Shown piece by piece: positions 1 to 9,176 of a stretch of DNA of 64,000 nucleotides. The stretch is taken from assembly GCA_025464995.1 (NCBI GenBank), contig JAODMO010000024.1:27632-91631 (forward strand), read 5' to 3'. The position numbers were made by a program, and so were the translations under genes. Below the pieces are notes generated by a model. That model ran no database searches. It was given only the letters and a program-made list of their open reading frames with translations, and had not been told where the DNA came from. This stretch comes from Microbacteriaceae bacterium. GTDB lineage: Bacteria > Actinomycetota > Actinomycetes > Actinomycetales > Microbacteriaceae. The first letter of the stretch is position 1. Every line of letters starts with the position of its first letter.

Positions 1-734
1 GCGGAGCGATCGGCCGCGTGACGAACGTGCGGGTCGCCCTTCTGGCGGACTATTCGTCCGACCCCGACGGTGCGCTCACCTGGCGGTTCAGCCGCGATCG
101 CGCCGGCTCCGGCGTGCTCGGCGATCTCCTCTCGCACGGCGCCGACCTCGCGCAGTACGTCGTGGGCCGGATCGCCTCGGTCACGTCGACGACGGAGACG
201 TTCATCCGGGAGCGCCCCCTGCCGGCATCCGGAACGGCGAGCCACTTCAGCAAGGGCGACGAGCGGGGGCCGAAGGGAGCCGTGGAGAACGAGGACTACG
301 CGGCGATCCTGGCCCGCTTCGACGGTGGCGCGGTCGGCGTCTTCGAGTCGAGCAGGGTCGCTATCGGCCCACGCGCCGAGTATGTCATCGAGGTCTACGG
401 AACCACCGGCTCCGTGCGCTGGGACTTCCAACGGCTCAACGAGCTCCAGATCGCCACCGACACGTCGGGGTACCGCACGATCATGGTCGGGCCGGGCTTC
501 GGCGAGTTCTCCCGCTTCCAGCCCGGCGCCGGCACGAGCATGGGCTTCGACGACCTGAAGACGATCGAGGCGACGCTGTTCCTCCGCTCCGTCGTGGAGG
601 GACGACAGCTCGCGCCGTCTGCGACGGATGCCTGGTCCGCCGCCGAGATCGTCGATGCCGCTCTTCGCAGCGCGACCTCGGGCAACTGGGTCGATGTGCA
701 GGCGGTCACCGGACCGCTCACCTACGACGCCTGA
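1..734 (+). CDS. Gfo/Idh/MocA family oxidoreductase (5' partial)
   Basis: The reading frame is open from the first bases (codons begin at position 3) and stops at 734, so this is the C-terminal part of a longer gene. The GTG at 18 lies inside continuous coding sequence and is not the true start. The visible part begins with a G-A-I-G-R-V-like stretch followed by the C-terminal oxidoreductase domain, including D-L-L-S-H-G-A-D, whose Asp/His pair is typical of the substrate-binding half of NAD(P)-dependent sugar and inositol dehydrogenases. The Rossmann half is missing. The gene converges on the inositol operon, so a related sugar or inositol substrate is likely but not shown. Confidence 0.88.
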   Translation, partial: GAIGRVTNVRVALLADYSSDPDGALTWRFSRDRAGSGVLGDLLSHGADLAQYVVGRIASVTSTTETFIRERPLPASGTASHFSKGDERGPKGAVENEDYAAILARFDGGAVGVFESSRVAIGPRAEYVIEVYGTTGSVRWDFQRLNELQIATDTSGYRTIMVGPGFGEFSRFQPGAGTSMGFDDLKTIEATLFLRSVVEGRQLAPSATDAWSAAEIVDAALRSATSGNWVDVQAVTGPLTYDA

Positions 735-785
735 GCGCCCCCGGGCGACTCCCCGCGGCGACGGCCCCGCGGCGACGGCCGTCGC

Positions 786-1796
786 CTACCCCAGGTCGAC
801 GGCGACGACCGTGCGCTCGACGGCCGAGCGCTGTGCGGCGTCCGCGAGGATGAGTGCGGCGCGCCCGTCGTCGAAGGTCGGGCTGCTGGACGCCTCGCCG
901 CGCACCAGCTTGATGAACTCGCCGAGCTCGGCCGCGTAGGCCGCGGCGTACCGCTCCAGAAAGAACTCCTGGTACGGCGGCCTCGCCTCGACCGCTGCCG
1001 CTCCCGAGAAGCTCACGAGACTCGTGCCCGCGTTGGCCACCTGCAGCATTCCGTTCGCGCCGAATGCCTCGATGCGCTGGTCGTAGCCCACCGCGCTGTG
1101 CCGGGAGTTGGTGATCGACACGGTCGCTCCGGATGCCGCCCGGAGAATGGTGATCGCGGTGTCGAAATCGCCGTGGGCGCGGGCGCCCTCGTCGAAGACG
1201 GTGCTGCCGATCGCCGTGACCTCGACGATCTCGGGGAGGAAGAACCGCGCCATGTCGAAGTCGTGGATCGTCATGTCGCGGAAGATCCCGCCGGAGATCC
1301 CGACGTAGTCGGCGGGCGGTGCCGAGGGGTCGCGACTGATGATCGCGAGCTGCTCGAGCTCCCCGATCTCCCCTGCGGCCACGCGGGCGCGGGCGGACGC
1401 GAACGCGGGATCGAATCGGCGGTTGAAGCCGATGGCCACCGGCACCCCGGATGCCGCGACCCGCGGACGCAGGGCCTCCACTCTCGCGATGTCGAGGTCG
1501 ATCGGCTTCTCGCAGAGCACGGCCAGCCCGGCATCCACCGCCCGTGCGATGAGGTCGACGTGTGTCGGAGTCGGCGACGCGACCAGCAGCGCGTCGACGT
1601 CGCCCGAGGCGATCACCGCCTCGACGTCCTCCGTCGCGGTTCCGCCGAAACGCGCCGCGGTGCTGCGCGCTCCGTCGATGTAGGGGTCGGCGACCCAGGC
1701 CAGCACGGCGTCGGGGCTGGCGGCGATACTGGCCGCGTGCACCTGTCCGATCCGCCCGGTGCCGATGAGTCCGAAACGGAGAGCCTTCGTTGTCAT
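786..1796 (-). CDS. iolG: inositol 2-dehydrogenase IolG
   Basis: Predicted cytoplasmic NAD-dependent dehydrogenase oxidising myo-inositol to 2-keto-myo-inositol, the first step of inositol breakdown. The 336 residues carry an N-terminal Rossmann motif G-T-G-R-I-G at residues 12-17, the E-K-P motif at 96-98, and a D-x3-H active-site motif (D174, H178), all as expected for Gfo/Idh/MocA inositol dehydrogenases. It is the last gene of the minus-strand iol operon, 65 bp after iolE. The ATG start is followed by an immediate beta-alpha-beta fold. A scyllo-inositol dehydrogenase cannot be excluded, but membership of a complete iol operon favours IolG. Confidence 0.9.
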   Translation of the reverse strand: MTTKALRFGLIGTGRIGQVHAASIAASPDAVLAWVADPYIDGARSTAARFGGTATEDVEAVIASGDVDALLVASPTPTHVDLIARAVDAGLAVLCEKPIDLDIARVEALRPRVAASGVPVAIGFNRRFDPAFASARARVAAGEIGELEQLAIISRDPSAPPADYVGISGGIFRDMTIHDFDMARFFLPEIVEVTAIGSTVFDEGARAHGDFDTAITILRAASGATVSITNSRHSAVGYDQRIEAFGANGMLQVANAGTSLVSFSGAAAVEARPPYQEFFLERYAAAYAAELGEFIKLVRGEASSSPTFDDGRAALILADAAQRSAVERTVVAVDLG

Positions 1797-1861
1797 TGTC
1801 GTGTCTTTCCTCTACTGGGATCTGTCGGTCGGTGACGGTGCGGGGCCGAAGGCGATGGCGC

Positions 1862-2779
1862 TCAGCACCACGGGCGGAGGAAGTCCCGGTTGACCCGCTG
1901 ATCGGCCGCGCGCTGGTCGCGGAAGTCGCGCAGCGTGACGTCGGCCCCGGGGAGCACGTCTTGTTCGATGACGATCCAGCCCTCGAAGCCGCCGTCGTCG
2001 AGCGCGGTCATGACACCCGTGAGATCGATGTCGCCGGCGCCGAATGCGACGAAGGCGCCGGACGACCAGACCTCGGTCATGCCGCCGCCCACGGCGAGCA
2101 CCCGGGAGAGCTCGGAGGCGTCGACATCCTTGAGGTGGACGTGATTGACACGGGCTCCCCACCGGGCGAGCACGTCGACGGAGCGTCCTCCCCCGATGAG
2201 CAGATGGCCGGTATCGAGAGTGAGGTCGATGTCCACCGATTCGAGGAATCGGTCGATCTCATCCGGCGACTCCACGAAGGTCCCCGCGTGGTGATGGAAG
2301 GTCGGCTCGAACCCCGCTGCCCGCACGCGGGCCGCGGCGGTCTCCGCGTTCGCGAGCAGGCGGTCCCAGGCCGCGACCGCGAGGCGTTCGGCCTCCGCGC
2401 CGCGCCCGGGCGCGCTCTTCCTGGCCTCGGAGCCGTGGTCGGCGAGCGTGGGCTTCGGCAGGAGCGACGGTCCGTTCTCGGCGGCCTCGCCGAAGACGCG
2501 GAGGGCGTCGTCGAGCTCGGGCAGCGCCGCAGCGAAGGCCTCGTCGTCGCTGAACGGGAGTTCGACCCATCCGCCCGCGAGCTCCAGCTGCCAGCGCTGC
2601 AGTCGAGAGCGCAACTCTGCACCGCGACCCAGGTAGCCGACGGGACCGAGATCCACGCCGGTATGGCCGGTCTGTAGCAGCAGCTCGAGCATGTCGTCGG
2701 GATCGAGCACAGTCGCTCCCTCCGGCGTCATCTCGAAGACGCCGAAACTCACGGGCGCCCCGGCGACCCGAGCCTTCAC
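1862..2779 (-). CDS. iolE: sugar phosphate isomerase/epimerase, probable inosose dehydratase IolE
   Basis: A TIM-barrel protein of the xylose isomerase-like family. In this position it most likely dehydrates 2-keto-myo-inositol to the trihydroxycyclohexanedione that IolD hydrolyses. The GTG start at 2779 overlaps the iolD stop (GTGA), giving 305 aa that begin V-K-A-R-V-A-G-A-P-V-S-F-G. Metal/substrate motifs are visible: F-H-H-H-A-G-T, L-D-T-G-H and H-V-H-L-K-D, plus a late Glu in V-I-E-Q-D. The sequence is not a classic IolE by eye, so an IolH/IolI-type isomerase remains possible. The slot between iolD and iolG matches the iolE slot of C. glutamicum as I recall it. Confidence 0.78.
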   Translation of the reverse strand: MKARVAGAPVSFGVFEMTPEGATVLDPDDMLELLLQTGHTGVDLGPVGYLGRGAELRSRLQRWQLELAGGWVELPFSDDEAFAAALPELDDALRVFGEAAENGPSLLPKPTLADHGSEARKSAPGRGAEAERLAVAAWDRLLANAETAAARVRAAGFEPTFHHHAGTFVESPDEIDRFLESVDIDLTLDTGHLLIGGGRSVDVLARWGARVNHVHLKDVDASELSRVLAVGGGMTEVWSSGAFVAFGAGDIDLTGVMTALDDGGFEGWIVIEQDVLPGADVTLRDFRDQRAADQRVNRDFLRPWC

Positions 2780-4707
2780 GAGACCACCTCTTCGCCGAGC
2801 AGGGGGCGGCGGGCCGCACTCTGTCGCTCGTAGTCCTCGCGTGCTCGCCGGGTGCTGTCCAACGTCGAGACCTCCGCGACCGGCACGTCCCACCATCCCT
2901 CGCCTGCCGGACCGTAGCTCAGGGGATCGCTCTCGATGTGGATCAGGGTCGACCTGGTCGACGCCTTCGCGGTCGTCATCGCGGCACGGAGGTCGTCGAT
3001 CGCCGAGGCGGTCGGTGCCACCTCGATGACGTCGAGCCCATAGCTCCGCGCGTTCATCGCGAGGTCGACGGGCAGCACGTCGTCGCCCTGGAAATTGCGG
3101 GCGGACGGGTCGTAGCGGCGGTATTTGGTGCCGAACCGCTGCGAGCCGACCGTCTCCGACAGGTGGCCGATCGAGGCGAAGCCGTGGTTCTGGATGAGCA
3201 CAACGATGATCTTGATGCCCTCCGCGACCGCCGTGACGAGCTCCGAGTTGAGCATGAGGTACGAGCCGTCGCCCACCATCACGATGACGTCCCGGTCGGA
3301 GCCGTCGGCGAGCGCGCCGCGCTTCACTCCCAGCCCACCCGCGATCTCGTAGCCCATGCAGGAGAAGGCGTACTCGACGTGATAGCCGAGCGGATCACGC
3401 ACCCGCCACAGCTTGTGCAGGTCGCCCGGGAGCGAGCCGGCCGCCTGCACTATGACGTCCTCGGGGGCGGTCGCGCCCTGCACGGCGCCGATGATCTCGG
3501 CCTGTCCGGGGCGGATGCTGCGGGACGGCGCGAACGCGTCGTCGACCGCGCCGTTCCAGTCCGACCTCTCGCGGGCGATGCGTTCGACATAGGCGGAGCC
3601 CACCCGCACCCCGGCGAGCGCGTCGAGCAGCTCGGTGAGCGTCTCTCGCGCGTCGGCGATGACGGCCACCTGCGTGCCGTGCTTGTACGCGTCGAACGAC
3701 GCGACGTTGATGTTGACGAACCGCACCCGCGGGTTCTGGAACGCCGTGCGCGACGCGGTCGTGAAGTCGCTGTAACGCGTGCCGATGCCGATGACGAGGT
3801 CCGCGTCGGCGAGGATGCGGTTGGCCGCGGTCGTGCCGGTCGCTCCCACCGCGCCCAGGTACTGGGGGTGATCCCAGACCAGTGAGCCTCCCCCGGCCTG
3901 GGTCGTGCCTGCCGGTATCCCCGTCGCCTCGACGAGTGCACGCAGTGCGCCCTCCGCCCCGGAGTAGATGACGCCGCCGCCCGCGATCACCACGGGCGCC
4001 TGCGCGGCGCGGATCAGATCGACCGCCCGCTGTAGCGCAGCGCGCTCGGGGCGTGGACGACGGATGTGCCACTCGCGTTCGGCGAGGAACTCGAGGGGAA
4101 CCTCGAGCGTCTCCGTCTGCACGTCCTCGGGCAGGGCGATCGTGACGGCGCCGGTCTCGACTGGGTCGGTGAGCACGCGCATCGCGCCGAGCGCGATCGA
4201 GTAGAGCTGTTCCGGGCGCTGTACGCGGTCGAAGAAGCGGGAAAGCGGGCGGAAGGCGTCGTTGACCGTGATCCCGATGTCCCACGGCTGCTCGAGCTGC
4301 TGCAGCACCGGGTCGGCGACCCGCGTGGCGAAGGTGTCGCTCGGGAGCAGGAGGGCCGGGAGCCGGTTGGTCGTGGCGAGCGCCGCGCCCGTCAGCATGT
4401 TCGTCGCCCCCGGACCCACTGACGCCGTGGACGCGAAGGTCGCCCGGCGCCGGTGCATCCGGGCATAGCCGACGGACTGGTGGACCATGGCCTGTTCGTT
4501 CCTGGCCTGGTAGTACGGCATCAGGTCCGGCTCGTCGACGTTGACCTGGACGAGAGCCTGGCCCACGCCGGCCACGTTGCCGTGGCCGAAGATGCCGAAG
4601 ACGCCGGGGATGGTGCGCTCGCGGATCTCCCCGTCTACCGTCCACTGGCGGGCGAGGAACTCGATGAGCGCCTGGCTGACTGTCATCCTTCGTGTAGCGG
4701 ACATCAT
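2776..4707 (-). CDS. iolD: 3D-(3,5/4)-trihydroxycyclohexane-1,2-dione acylhydrolase IolD
   Basis: Thiamine-diphosphate enzyme that opens the cyclohexanedione ring to 5-deoxy-glucuronate. The 643 aa have the layout of the acetolactate synthase superfamily: an N-terminal TPP-binding domain with N-E-Q-A-M-V-H-Q, a central domain, and a C-terminal TPP domain with G-D-G-S followed about 25 residues later by the N-H-G-F pocket. The start ATG at 4707 overlaps the iolB stop (ATGA) and has an AAGGTGG ribosome binding site nearby; a second ATG follows immediately. It is translationally coupled to iolB upstream and iolE downstream. Confidence 0.93.
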   Translation of the reverse strand: MMSATRRMTVSQALIEFLARQWTVDGEIRERTIPGVFGIFGHGNVAGVGQALVQVNVDEPDLMPYYQARNEQAMVHQSVGYARMHRRRATFASTASVGPGATNMLTGAALATTNRLPALLLPSDTFATRVADPVLQQLEQPWDIGITVNDAFRPLSRFFDRVQRPEQLYSIALGAMRVLTDPVETGAVTIALPEDVQTETLEVPLEFLAEREWHIRRPRPERAALQRAVDLIRAAQAPVVIAGGGVIYSGAEGALRALVEATGIPAGTTQAGGGSLVWDHPQYLGAVGATGTTAANRILADADLVIGIGTRYSDFTTASRTAFQNPRVRFVNINVASFDAYKHGTQVAVIADARETLTELLDALAGVRVGSAYVERIARERSDWNGAVDDAFAPSRSIRPGQAEIIGAVQGATAPEDVIVQAAGSLPGDLHKLWRVRDPLGYHVEYAFSCMGYEIAGGLGVKRGALADGSDRDVIVMVGDGSYLMLNSELVTAVAEGIKIIVVLIQNHGFASIGHLSETVGSQRFGTKYRRYDPSARNFQGDDVLPVDLAMNARSYGLDVIEVAPTASAIDDLRAAMTTAKASTRSTLIHIESDPLSYGPAGEGWWDVPVAEVSTLDSTRRAREDYERQSAARRPLLGEEVVS

Positions 4708-5618
4708 CGTCCACCTTTCTCGTCTGTCGCGTAGGGAAGGCGCTCGTCGAGCGCCCAGTCGTTCCAGGTCTCCCGCACCCAGGCGTGCTGGGGGTCGTCG
4801 GTGATCAGCCAGGCACGCTCGGGGTCGGGGCCCGCCATGACGTTGAGGTAGTAGAGGTCGTAGCCGGGCGCCGCGACGGCCGGCCCGTGGTAGCCGAAGG
4901 GCACGAGCGCTATGTCGCCGCTGTGCACCATCGCGGAGATGTCGATCTCCCCGGCGCTCGACGAATAGGTACCGAACATCCCGAACGCGGCAGACGAATC
5001 GGCCGTCGAACCGCGCACCGGCGCCGACTCGAAGTAGTAGATCTCCTCGAGGCGTGACTCGCGCCCGGCGACGTGGTCGTCGTGCTTGTGCGGCGGATAG
5101 GACGACCAGTTCTCGGCTGGCGTGATCACCTCGCACACGATCAGGCGCTCCGCGTCGAGCGTCTCGGGAGTGCCGAAGTTGTGCACCTGGCGGCTCGACC
5201 TCCCGGCGCCGCGCAACTCGACAGGGGTCTCGCCGACGGCGACGTGCCGGGTCGGATGCACGCGCGTGGTGGGCGAGCTGGCGACGGCGAACCTGCCGTC
5301 GCCCTCGATGACGGCCGTCGCCGCCGCGGAGAGGTACAGCACGTCCGTCGGACCGTCGAAGACCGAGCGACGACCGGCGAGCCGCGTGCGCGTCGTGTCG
5401 CCCCGCTCGGTGTGGGTGACGACGAAGGAGCCGGCGAGCGGCACGATGATGCGCTCTTCGCCGTGTTCCTGCAACTCGAGCGCAGCTCCGGGAGCGCACT
5501 CGGCCACCCGCAGCCCCGTGTGCTCCCAGCCCGGTGTCGACGCGTCGACGACGCTCTCCCAGCCGTCGCGGGCGAGCTCACCGCGGCGGTGGAACCACCG
5601 CGGTGTGGCGCTAGTCAT
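4704..5618 (-). CDS. iolB: 5-deoxy-glucuronate isomerase IolB
   Basis: Isomerises 5-deoxy-D-glucuronate to 2-deoxy-5-keto-gluconate, the substrate of IolC. The 304-aa protein is a bicupin. Metal-binding candidates are S-Y-P-P-H-K-H-D (two histidines), E-E-I-Y-Y-F-E and the later Y-H-G-P. The length matches the family. It overlaps the upstream iolA stop by 8 bp and the downstream iolD start by 4 bp, so it is translated as part of the same message. Confidence 0.92.
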   Translation of the reverse strand: MTSATPRWFHRRGELARDGWESVVDASTPGWEHTGLRVAECAPGAALELQEHGEERIIVPLAGSFVVTHTERGDTTRTRLAGRRSVFDGPTDVLYLSAAATAVIEGDGRFAVASSPTTRVHPTRHVAVGETPVELRGAGRSSRQVHNFGTPETLDAERLIVCEVITPAENWSSYPPHKHDDHVAGRESRLEEIYYFESAPVRGSTADSSAAFGMFGTYSSSAGEIDISAMVHSGDIALVPFGYHGPAVAAPGYDLYYLNVMAGPDPERAWLITDDPQHAWVRETWNDWALDERLPYATDEKGGR

Positions 5619-7128
5619 GCTGCGGGAACCCGAGGTTGATGCCCCCGTGGCTCGGGTCGAGCCAGCGGCTCGTCACCGCCTTCTGCTGGGTGTAGAACCG
5701 CACGCCCTCCGCGCCGTGGGCCTTCGTGTCGCCGAACAGCGAGTCCTTCCAGCCGCCGAAGGAGAACGTCGCGACGGGAACCGGGATCGGCACATTCACT
5801 CCGATCATCCCCACCTCGACCTCGTTCTGGAAACGCCGGGCCGCCCCGCCGTCGTTGGTGAAGATGGCGGTGCCGTTGCCGAAGGCGCTCCCGTTGATGA
5901 GGGCGACGCCCTGTTCGTAGCTCGTCACCCGCACCACCGCCAGCACGGGTCCGAAGATCTCCTCGGTGTAGGCGCGCGAGGTGGTGGGCATCCGGTCGAG
6001 AAGCGTCGGTCCGAGCCAGAAGCCGTTGGCGTCGCCATCCGGAACCACCGTGCGACCGTCGACGACGACGTCCGCGCCGTCCCGCTCGGCGATCTCGATG
6101 TAGGAGGCGACCTTGTCGCGGTGCGCCCGCGTGACGAGCGGGCCCATGTCACAGCCGCGGCGGCCGTCGCCGGTGCGCAGCGTGGCCATGCGCTCGCTGA
6201 TCCTCGCGATGAGATCGTCGGCCACCGGCTCCACCGCGACGACGACGGAGACCGCCATGCAGCGCTCCCCCGCCGAGCCGAATCCCGCGTTGATCGCGGC
6301 GTCCGCCACGAGGGCGAGGTCGGCGTCGGGCAGCACGAGCATGTGGTTCTTCGCACCGCCGAGCGCCTGCACGCGCTTGCCGTTGCGCGTGCCGGTCTCG
6401 TACACGTAGCGCGCGATCGGCGTCGATCCGACGAAGGAGACGGCGCGCACGTCTGGATGCTCCAGCAGGCCGTCGACCGCGACCTTGTCCCCGTGCAGCA
6501 CGGTGAAGACGCCGGCCGGGAGACCCGCCTCGCTCCACAGCTCGGCGAGCCAGTTCGCGGCCGACGGGTCCTTCTCGCTCGGCTTGAGCACCACGGTGTT
6601 GCCCGCCGCGATCGCGATCGGGAAGAACCAGGCCGGCACCATCGCCGGGAAGTTGAACGGCGAGATGATGCCGACGACGCCGAGCGGCTGGCGGATCGAG
6701 TACACGTCGACGCCGGTCGAGACCTGTTCGCTGAACTCGCCCTTCAGGTGGTGTGCCAGGCCGGTCGCGAACTCGACCACCTCCTGGCCGCGGCTGATCT
6801 CGCCGAGGGCGTCGGAGAGCACCTTGCCGTGCTCGCTCGTGATGATCTCTGCGAGCTCGCCCTTGCGCGCGTCGAGCAGTTCGCGGAACTTGAACATGAT
6901 CGTCTGGCGCCTGGCGAGCGAGGTGTCGCGCCAGGCGGGGAAGGCGGCGTGAGCGGATGCCACGGCCGCGTCGACCTCGGACGCGTCGGCGAGCGCCACG
7001 TGCTTGGTCACGACGCCCAGCGCGGGGTCGTAGACGTCTGCCATTCGTCCGCTCGTGGAGACGAAGTCGGCGCCGCCGATCCAGTGCGGTACGACGGGGA
7101 TGTCGCTGGGTATGTCGTTCGTGGTCAT
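5611..7128 (-). CDS. iolA: methylmalonate-semialdehyde dehydrogenase (CoA-acylating) IolA/MmsA
   Basis: Aldehyde dehydrogenase superfamily enzyme converting malonic or methylmalonic semialdehyde plus CoA and NAD to acetyl- or propionyl-CoA, the last step of inositol catabolism. In its 505 aa the nucleophile is C290 in G-S-A-G-E-R-C. L-K-P-S-E-K (residues 181-186) holds the NAD-binding Lys182, and the family-specific A-L-G-G-A-K-N-H lies at 255-262. The length is typical. The start is the ATG at 7128, and the end overlaps iolB. MmsA proteins also serve valine catabolism, but its place inside the iol operon argues for IolA. Confidence 0.92.
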   Translation of the reverse strand: MTTNDIPSDIPVVPHWIGGADFVSTSGRMADVYDPALGVVTKHVALADASEVDAAVASAHAAFPAWRDTSLARRQTIMFKFRELLDARKGELAEIITSEHGKVLSDALGEISRGQEVVEFATGLAHHLKGEFSEQVSTGVDVYSIRQPLGVVGIISPFNFPAMVPAWFFPIAIAAGNTVVLKPSEKDPSAANWLAELWSEAGLPAGVFTVLHGDKVAVDGLLEHPDVRAVSFVGSTPIARYVYETGTRNGKRVQALGGAKNHMLVLPDADLALVADAAINAGFGSAGERCMAVSVVVAVEPVADDLIARISERMATLRTGDGRRGCDMGPLVTRAHRDKVASYIEIAERDGADVVVDGRTVVPDGDANGFWLGPTLLDRMPTTSRAYTEEIFGPVLAVVRVTSYEQGVALINGSAFGNGTAIFTNDGGAARRFQNEVEVGMIGVNVPIPVPVATFSFGGWKDSLFGDTKAHGAEGVRFYTQQKAVTSRWLDPSHGGINLGFPQHD

Positions 7129-7161
7129 CGGTGGTTCCTTACTCGTGAGGGTTCCGGTGGG

Positions 7162-8058
7162 TCAGGTCAGGTCGGTGTGGACGAGCGCGGCGGCGACATC
7201 CACGGCGGCCGCCACGTCGCCGTCCGGCGGATAGAGGAGCGTCCGTCCGACGGTGAGCCCGCGCACTCCGGGAAGGGCGAGAGCATGCTCCCAGCGGGCG
7301 AAGGTCTCGTCCGGGCCCGCCCCGGAGTCACCGCCGAGAAGGAGCGTGGGCATCGTGGTGGCCGCCATCACACGCTCCATGTCGCCGACGACGGGCAGCT
7401 TGAGCCAGGTGTGCGCACTGGAGGCGCCGAGGCCTGAGGCTATCGCGATGGACAGCACCACGGCATCGGTGCTCAGGTCGTTGACGATGCGTCCATCCGA
7501 CCAGCTGCTCATGAACGGTTCGAGCATGATCGGCAGGCCGGCCGCCGACGCCTCGGTCACCACGCGGGCCGTCGCCTCGAGAGTGGATGCCGAGCCCGCA
7601 TCGCCGAGGTTGACCCTCAGCAGGGTCTTGGCGAAGTCGATGCCGGAGCCGACCATGGTGGGCACGTCATAGGCGGTGAACCGGTCGTCCATCTCGAACG
7701 AGGCACCGCGCAGACCGCCGCGATTCATCGAGCCGACGATGATCTTGTCGTCGAGCAGGCCGAGGGCCACCAGGTCGTCGATGATGTCGGGGGTGCCGAG
7801 CACCCCGTCCACCCCGGGACGGTCGAGGGCGATCGCGAGGCGCTCGAGCAGGTCGTAGCGGTCGGCCATCGCGGCGGGCGTGGCCCCGACGGCCAGCGCG
7901 CCCCGCGCCGGATGATCGGCCGCGACGATGAGCAGGCGGCCGTCGCCGCGGATGACGGGCCGGCGCACTCGCGCCGCGAGCGCCTGCGAGATCCGCGCCG
8001 GTTCCTCTGCCCGGATTCCGCGTAGTCGAGCGCGGTCGATCGGTTCGTGGGCTCGCAT
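7162..8058 (-). CDS. class I aldolase-like TIM-barrel protein of the iol operon
   Basis: A 298-aa (beta/alpha)8 protein of the type often annotated as deoxyribose-phosphate aldolase or Cgl0159-like in actinobacterial inositol clusters. It probably supplies the aldolase step that splits 2-deoxy-5-keto-gluconate 6-phosphate into DHAP and malonic semialdehyde, since no other aldolase is in the operon (inference). Visible features are A-A-D-H-P-A-R-G near the N-terminus, and W-L-K-L-P-V, whose lysine is a Schiff-base candidate, ahead of L-L-L-G-G-D-S. The ATG at 8058 is one base after the iolC stop. Longer upstream reading in this frame is iolC shadow. Confidence 0.82.
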   Translation of the reverse strand: MRAHEPIDRARLRGIRAEEPARISQALAARVRRPVIRGDGRLLIVAADHPARGALAVGATPAAMADRYDLLERLAIALDRPGVDGVLGTPDIIDDLVALGLLDDKIIVGSMNRGGLRGASFEMDDRFTAYDVPTMVGSGIDFAKTLLRVNLGDAGSASTLEATARVVTEASAAGLPIMLEPFMSSWSDGRIVNDLSTDAVVLSIAIASGLGASSAHTWLKLPVVGDMERVMAATTMPTLLLGGDSGAGPDETFARWEHALALPGVRGLTVGRTLLYPPDGDVAAAVDVAAALVHTDLT

Positions 8059-8059
8059 G

Positions 8060-9016
8060 TCAGTGTCCCGTCCCGATGATCGACTCGACCTCGGGTGCCG
8101 TGGGCATGGCGGTCGAGCACTCTCGTCTCGACGCGACGATCGCCCCCGCGACGTTGGCGAAGCGCAGCGTGCGCTCGAGGCTCCAACCCTCGAGCAGCCC
8201 GTGTGTGACGGCACCGCCGAACGCGTCGCCGGCCCCGAGCCCGTTGACGACGGTGACGAGATGCGGGGGAACCTCGACGGTCTCGTCGCGAGTCTTGGCG
8301 AGCACCCCGCGGGGGCCCTGTTTCACGATCGCGAGCTGGACGCCCCTCTCGAGCAGGGCGTCCGCGGCTCGACCGGGGTCCGTCTCGCCGACCGCGATCT
8401 GGCACTCCTCGCGGTTGCCGACAGCGACCGTCGCGTACTCGAGGGCGGCGCCGACCTGCTTCGTCGCCTCTTCGGGACTCGACCAGAACATCGGCCGGTA
8501 GTCGAGGTCGAGCACCGTGTGCGCGATCCGCCCGCGCGCGGCGAGCGCCGTCAGGTGGGTGGCCCTGCTCGGCTCCTCGCTGAGACCCGTCACGGTACAC
8601 CAGAGCAGGCCCGCCGAGCGGATGACCCCGAGGTCGAGGTCGTGCTCGGTGATGTTGAGGTCCGGCGCCTTGGGCTCCCGATAGAAGTAGAGGGGGAAGT
8701 CGTCGGGCGGGAAGATCTCACAGAAGGTCACCGGCGTCTTATAGGTGGGATCGACCGTGACGAAACGCGAACTGACGTCGAGTTCGCCGAGCTCGCGCAG
8801 GAGGTAGCGACCGAAGGGGTCGTCGCCGACGCGCGACACGAGGGCGACGTCGTGGCCGTACCGCGCGCCCGCCACGGCGACGTTGGCCGCGCTGCCGCCG
8901 AGATACTTCCCGAACGTCGAGACGTCTTCGAGACCGACGCCGTCCTGCATCGGGTAGATGTCTACGCCGAGCCGGCCGATAACCACTGCCTCGTGGGATG
9001 TGCGCGTCTGCGTCAT
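8060..9016 (-). CDS. iolC: 5-dehydro-2-deoxygluconokinase IolC
   Basis: PfkB/ribokinase-family kinase phosphorylating 2-deoxy-5-keto-gluconate. The 318 residues carry the N-terminal G-K-Y-L-G-G-S-A-A-N sugar-binding motif and the C-terminal N-G-L-G-A-G-D-A-F anion-hole motif, whose Asp is the catalytic base. The start is the ATG at 9016, with GGAG five to six bases upstream. Upstream in-frame sequence is promoter region and not protein-like. It is the first gene of the minus-strand iol operon, reading away from the GntR regulator. Confidence 0.92.
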   Translation of the reverse strand: MTQTRTSHEAVVIGRLGVDIYPMQDGVGLEDVSTFGKYLGGSAANVAVAGARYGHDVALVSRVGDDPFGRYLLRELGELDVSSRFVTVDPTYKTPVTFCEIFPPDDFPLYFYREPKAPDLNITEHDLDLGVIRSAGLLWCTVTGLSEEPSRATHLTALAARGRIAHTVLDLDYRPMFWSSPEEATKQVGAALEYATVAVGNREECQIAVGETDPGRAADALLERGVQLAIVKQGPRGVLAKTRDETVEVPPHLVTVVNGLGAGDAFGGAVTHGLLEGWSLERTLRFANVAGAIVASRRECSTAMPTAPEVESIIGTGH

Positions 9017-9072
9017 ACTCCGGTGTACAACTTCCTCAACTGGCCTGTCTGATCGACCGGCGCGGGAAAATA

Positions 9073-9086
9073 ATTGTCCTAACAAT
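9073..9086. promoter_or_regulatory. IolR-type operator candidate 1
   Basis: Perfect inverted repeat ATTGT-CCTA-ACAAT between iolC and the divergent GntR gene. The core TGTCCTAACA (9075-9084) fits the consensus I recall for the IolR repressor of C. glutamicum, KGWCHTRACA, at every position. It lies 57 bp upstream of the iolC start and 91 bp upstream of the regulator start, placed to control both. Confidence 0.72.
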
Positions 9087-9126
9087 AGCACATTGACATC
9101 TCCCGTCGACGTCAGCCGCACGTAAG

Positions 9127-9140
9127 ATTGTCGGAACATA
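9127..9140. promoter_or_regulatory. IolR-type operator candidate 2
   Basis: Second copy of the same layout, ATTGT-CGGA-ACATA, 54 bp from the first and 37 bp before the regulator start codon. The right arm is imperfect (ACATA rather than ACAAT), so it would be a weaker site, suited to autoregulation. The spacing puts both copies on nearly the same helical face. Confidence 0.5.
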
Positions 9141-9176
9141 ACCGGGTGGCGCAACCCACCGGAGAGAAGAGACATC

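Noticed and set aside
5122..7437. Very long plus-strand open frame opposite iolB and iolA
   Set aside because: It is the antisense shadow of two well-supported genes, with low-complexity Arg/His/Asp-rich translation and no recognisable domain.
9093..9098. TTGACA as a -35 box for iolR
   Set aside because: The only -10-like sequence (TAAGAT at 9123-9128) is 24 bp away, too far for a sigma70 promoter.
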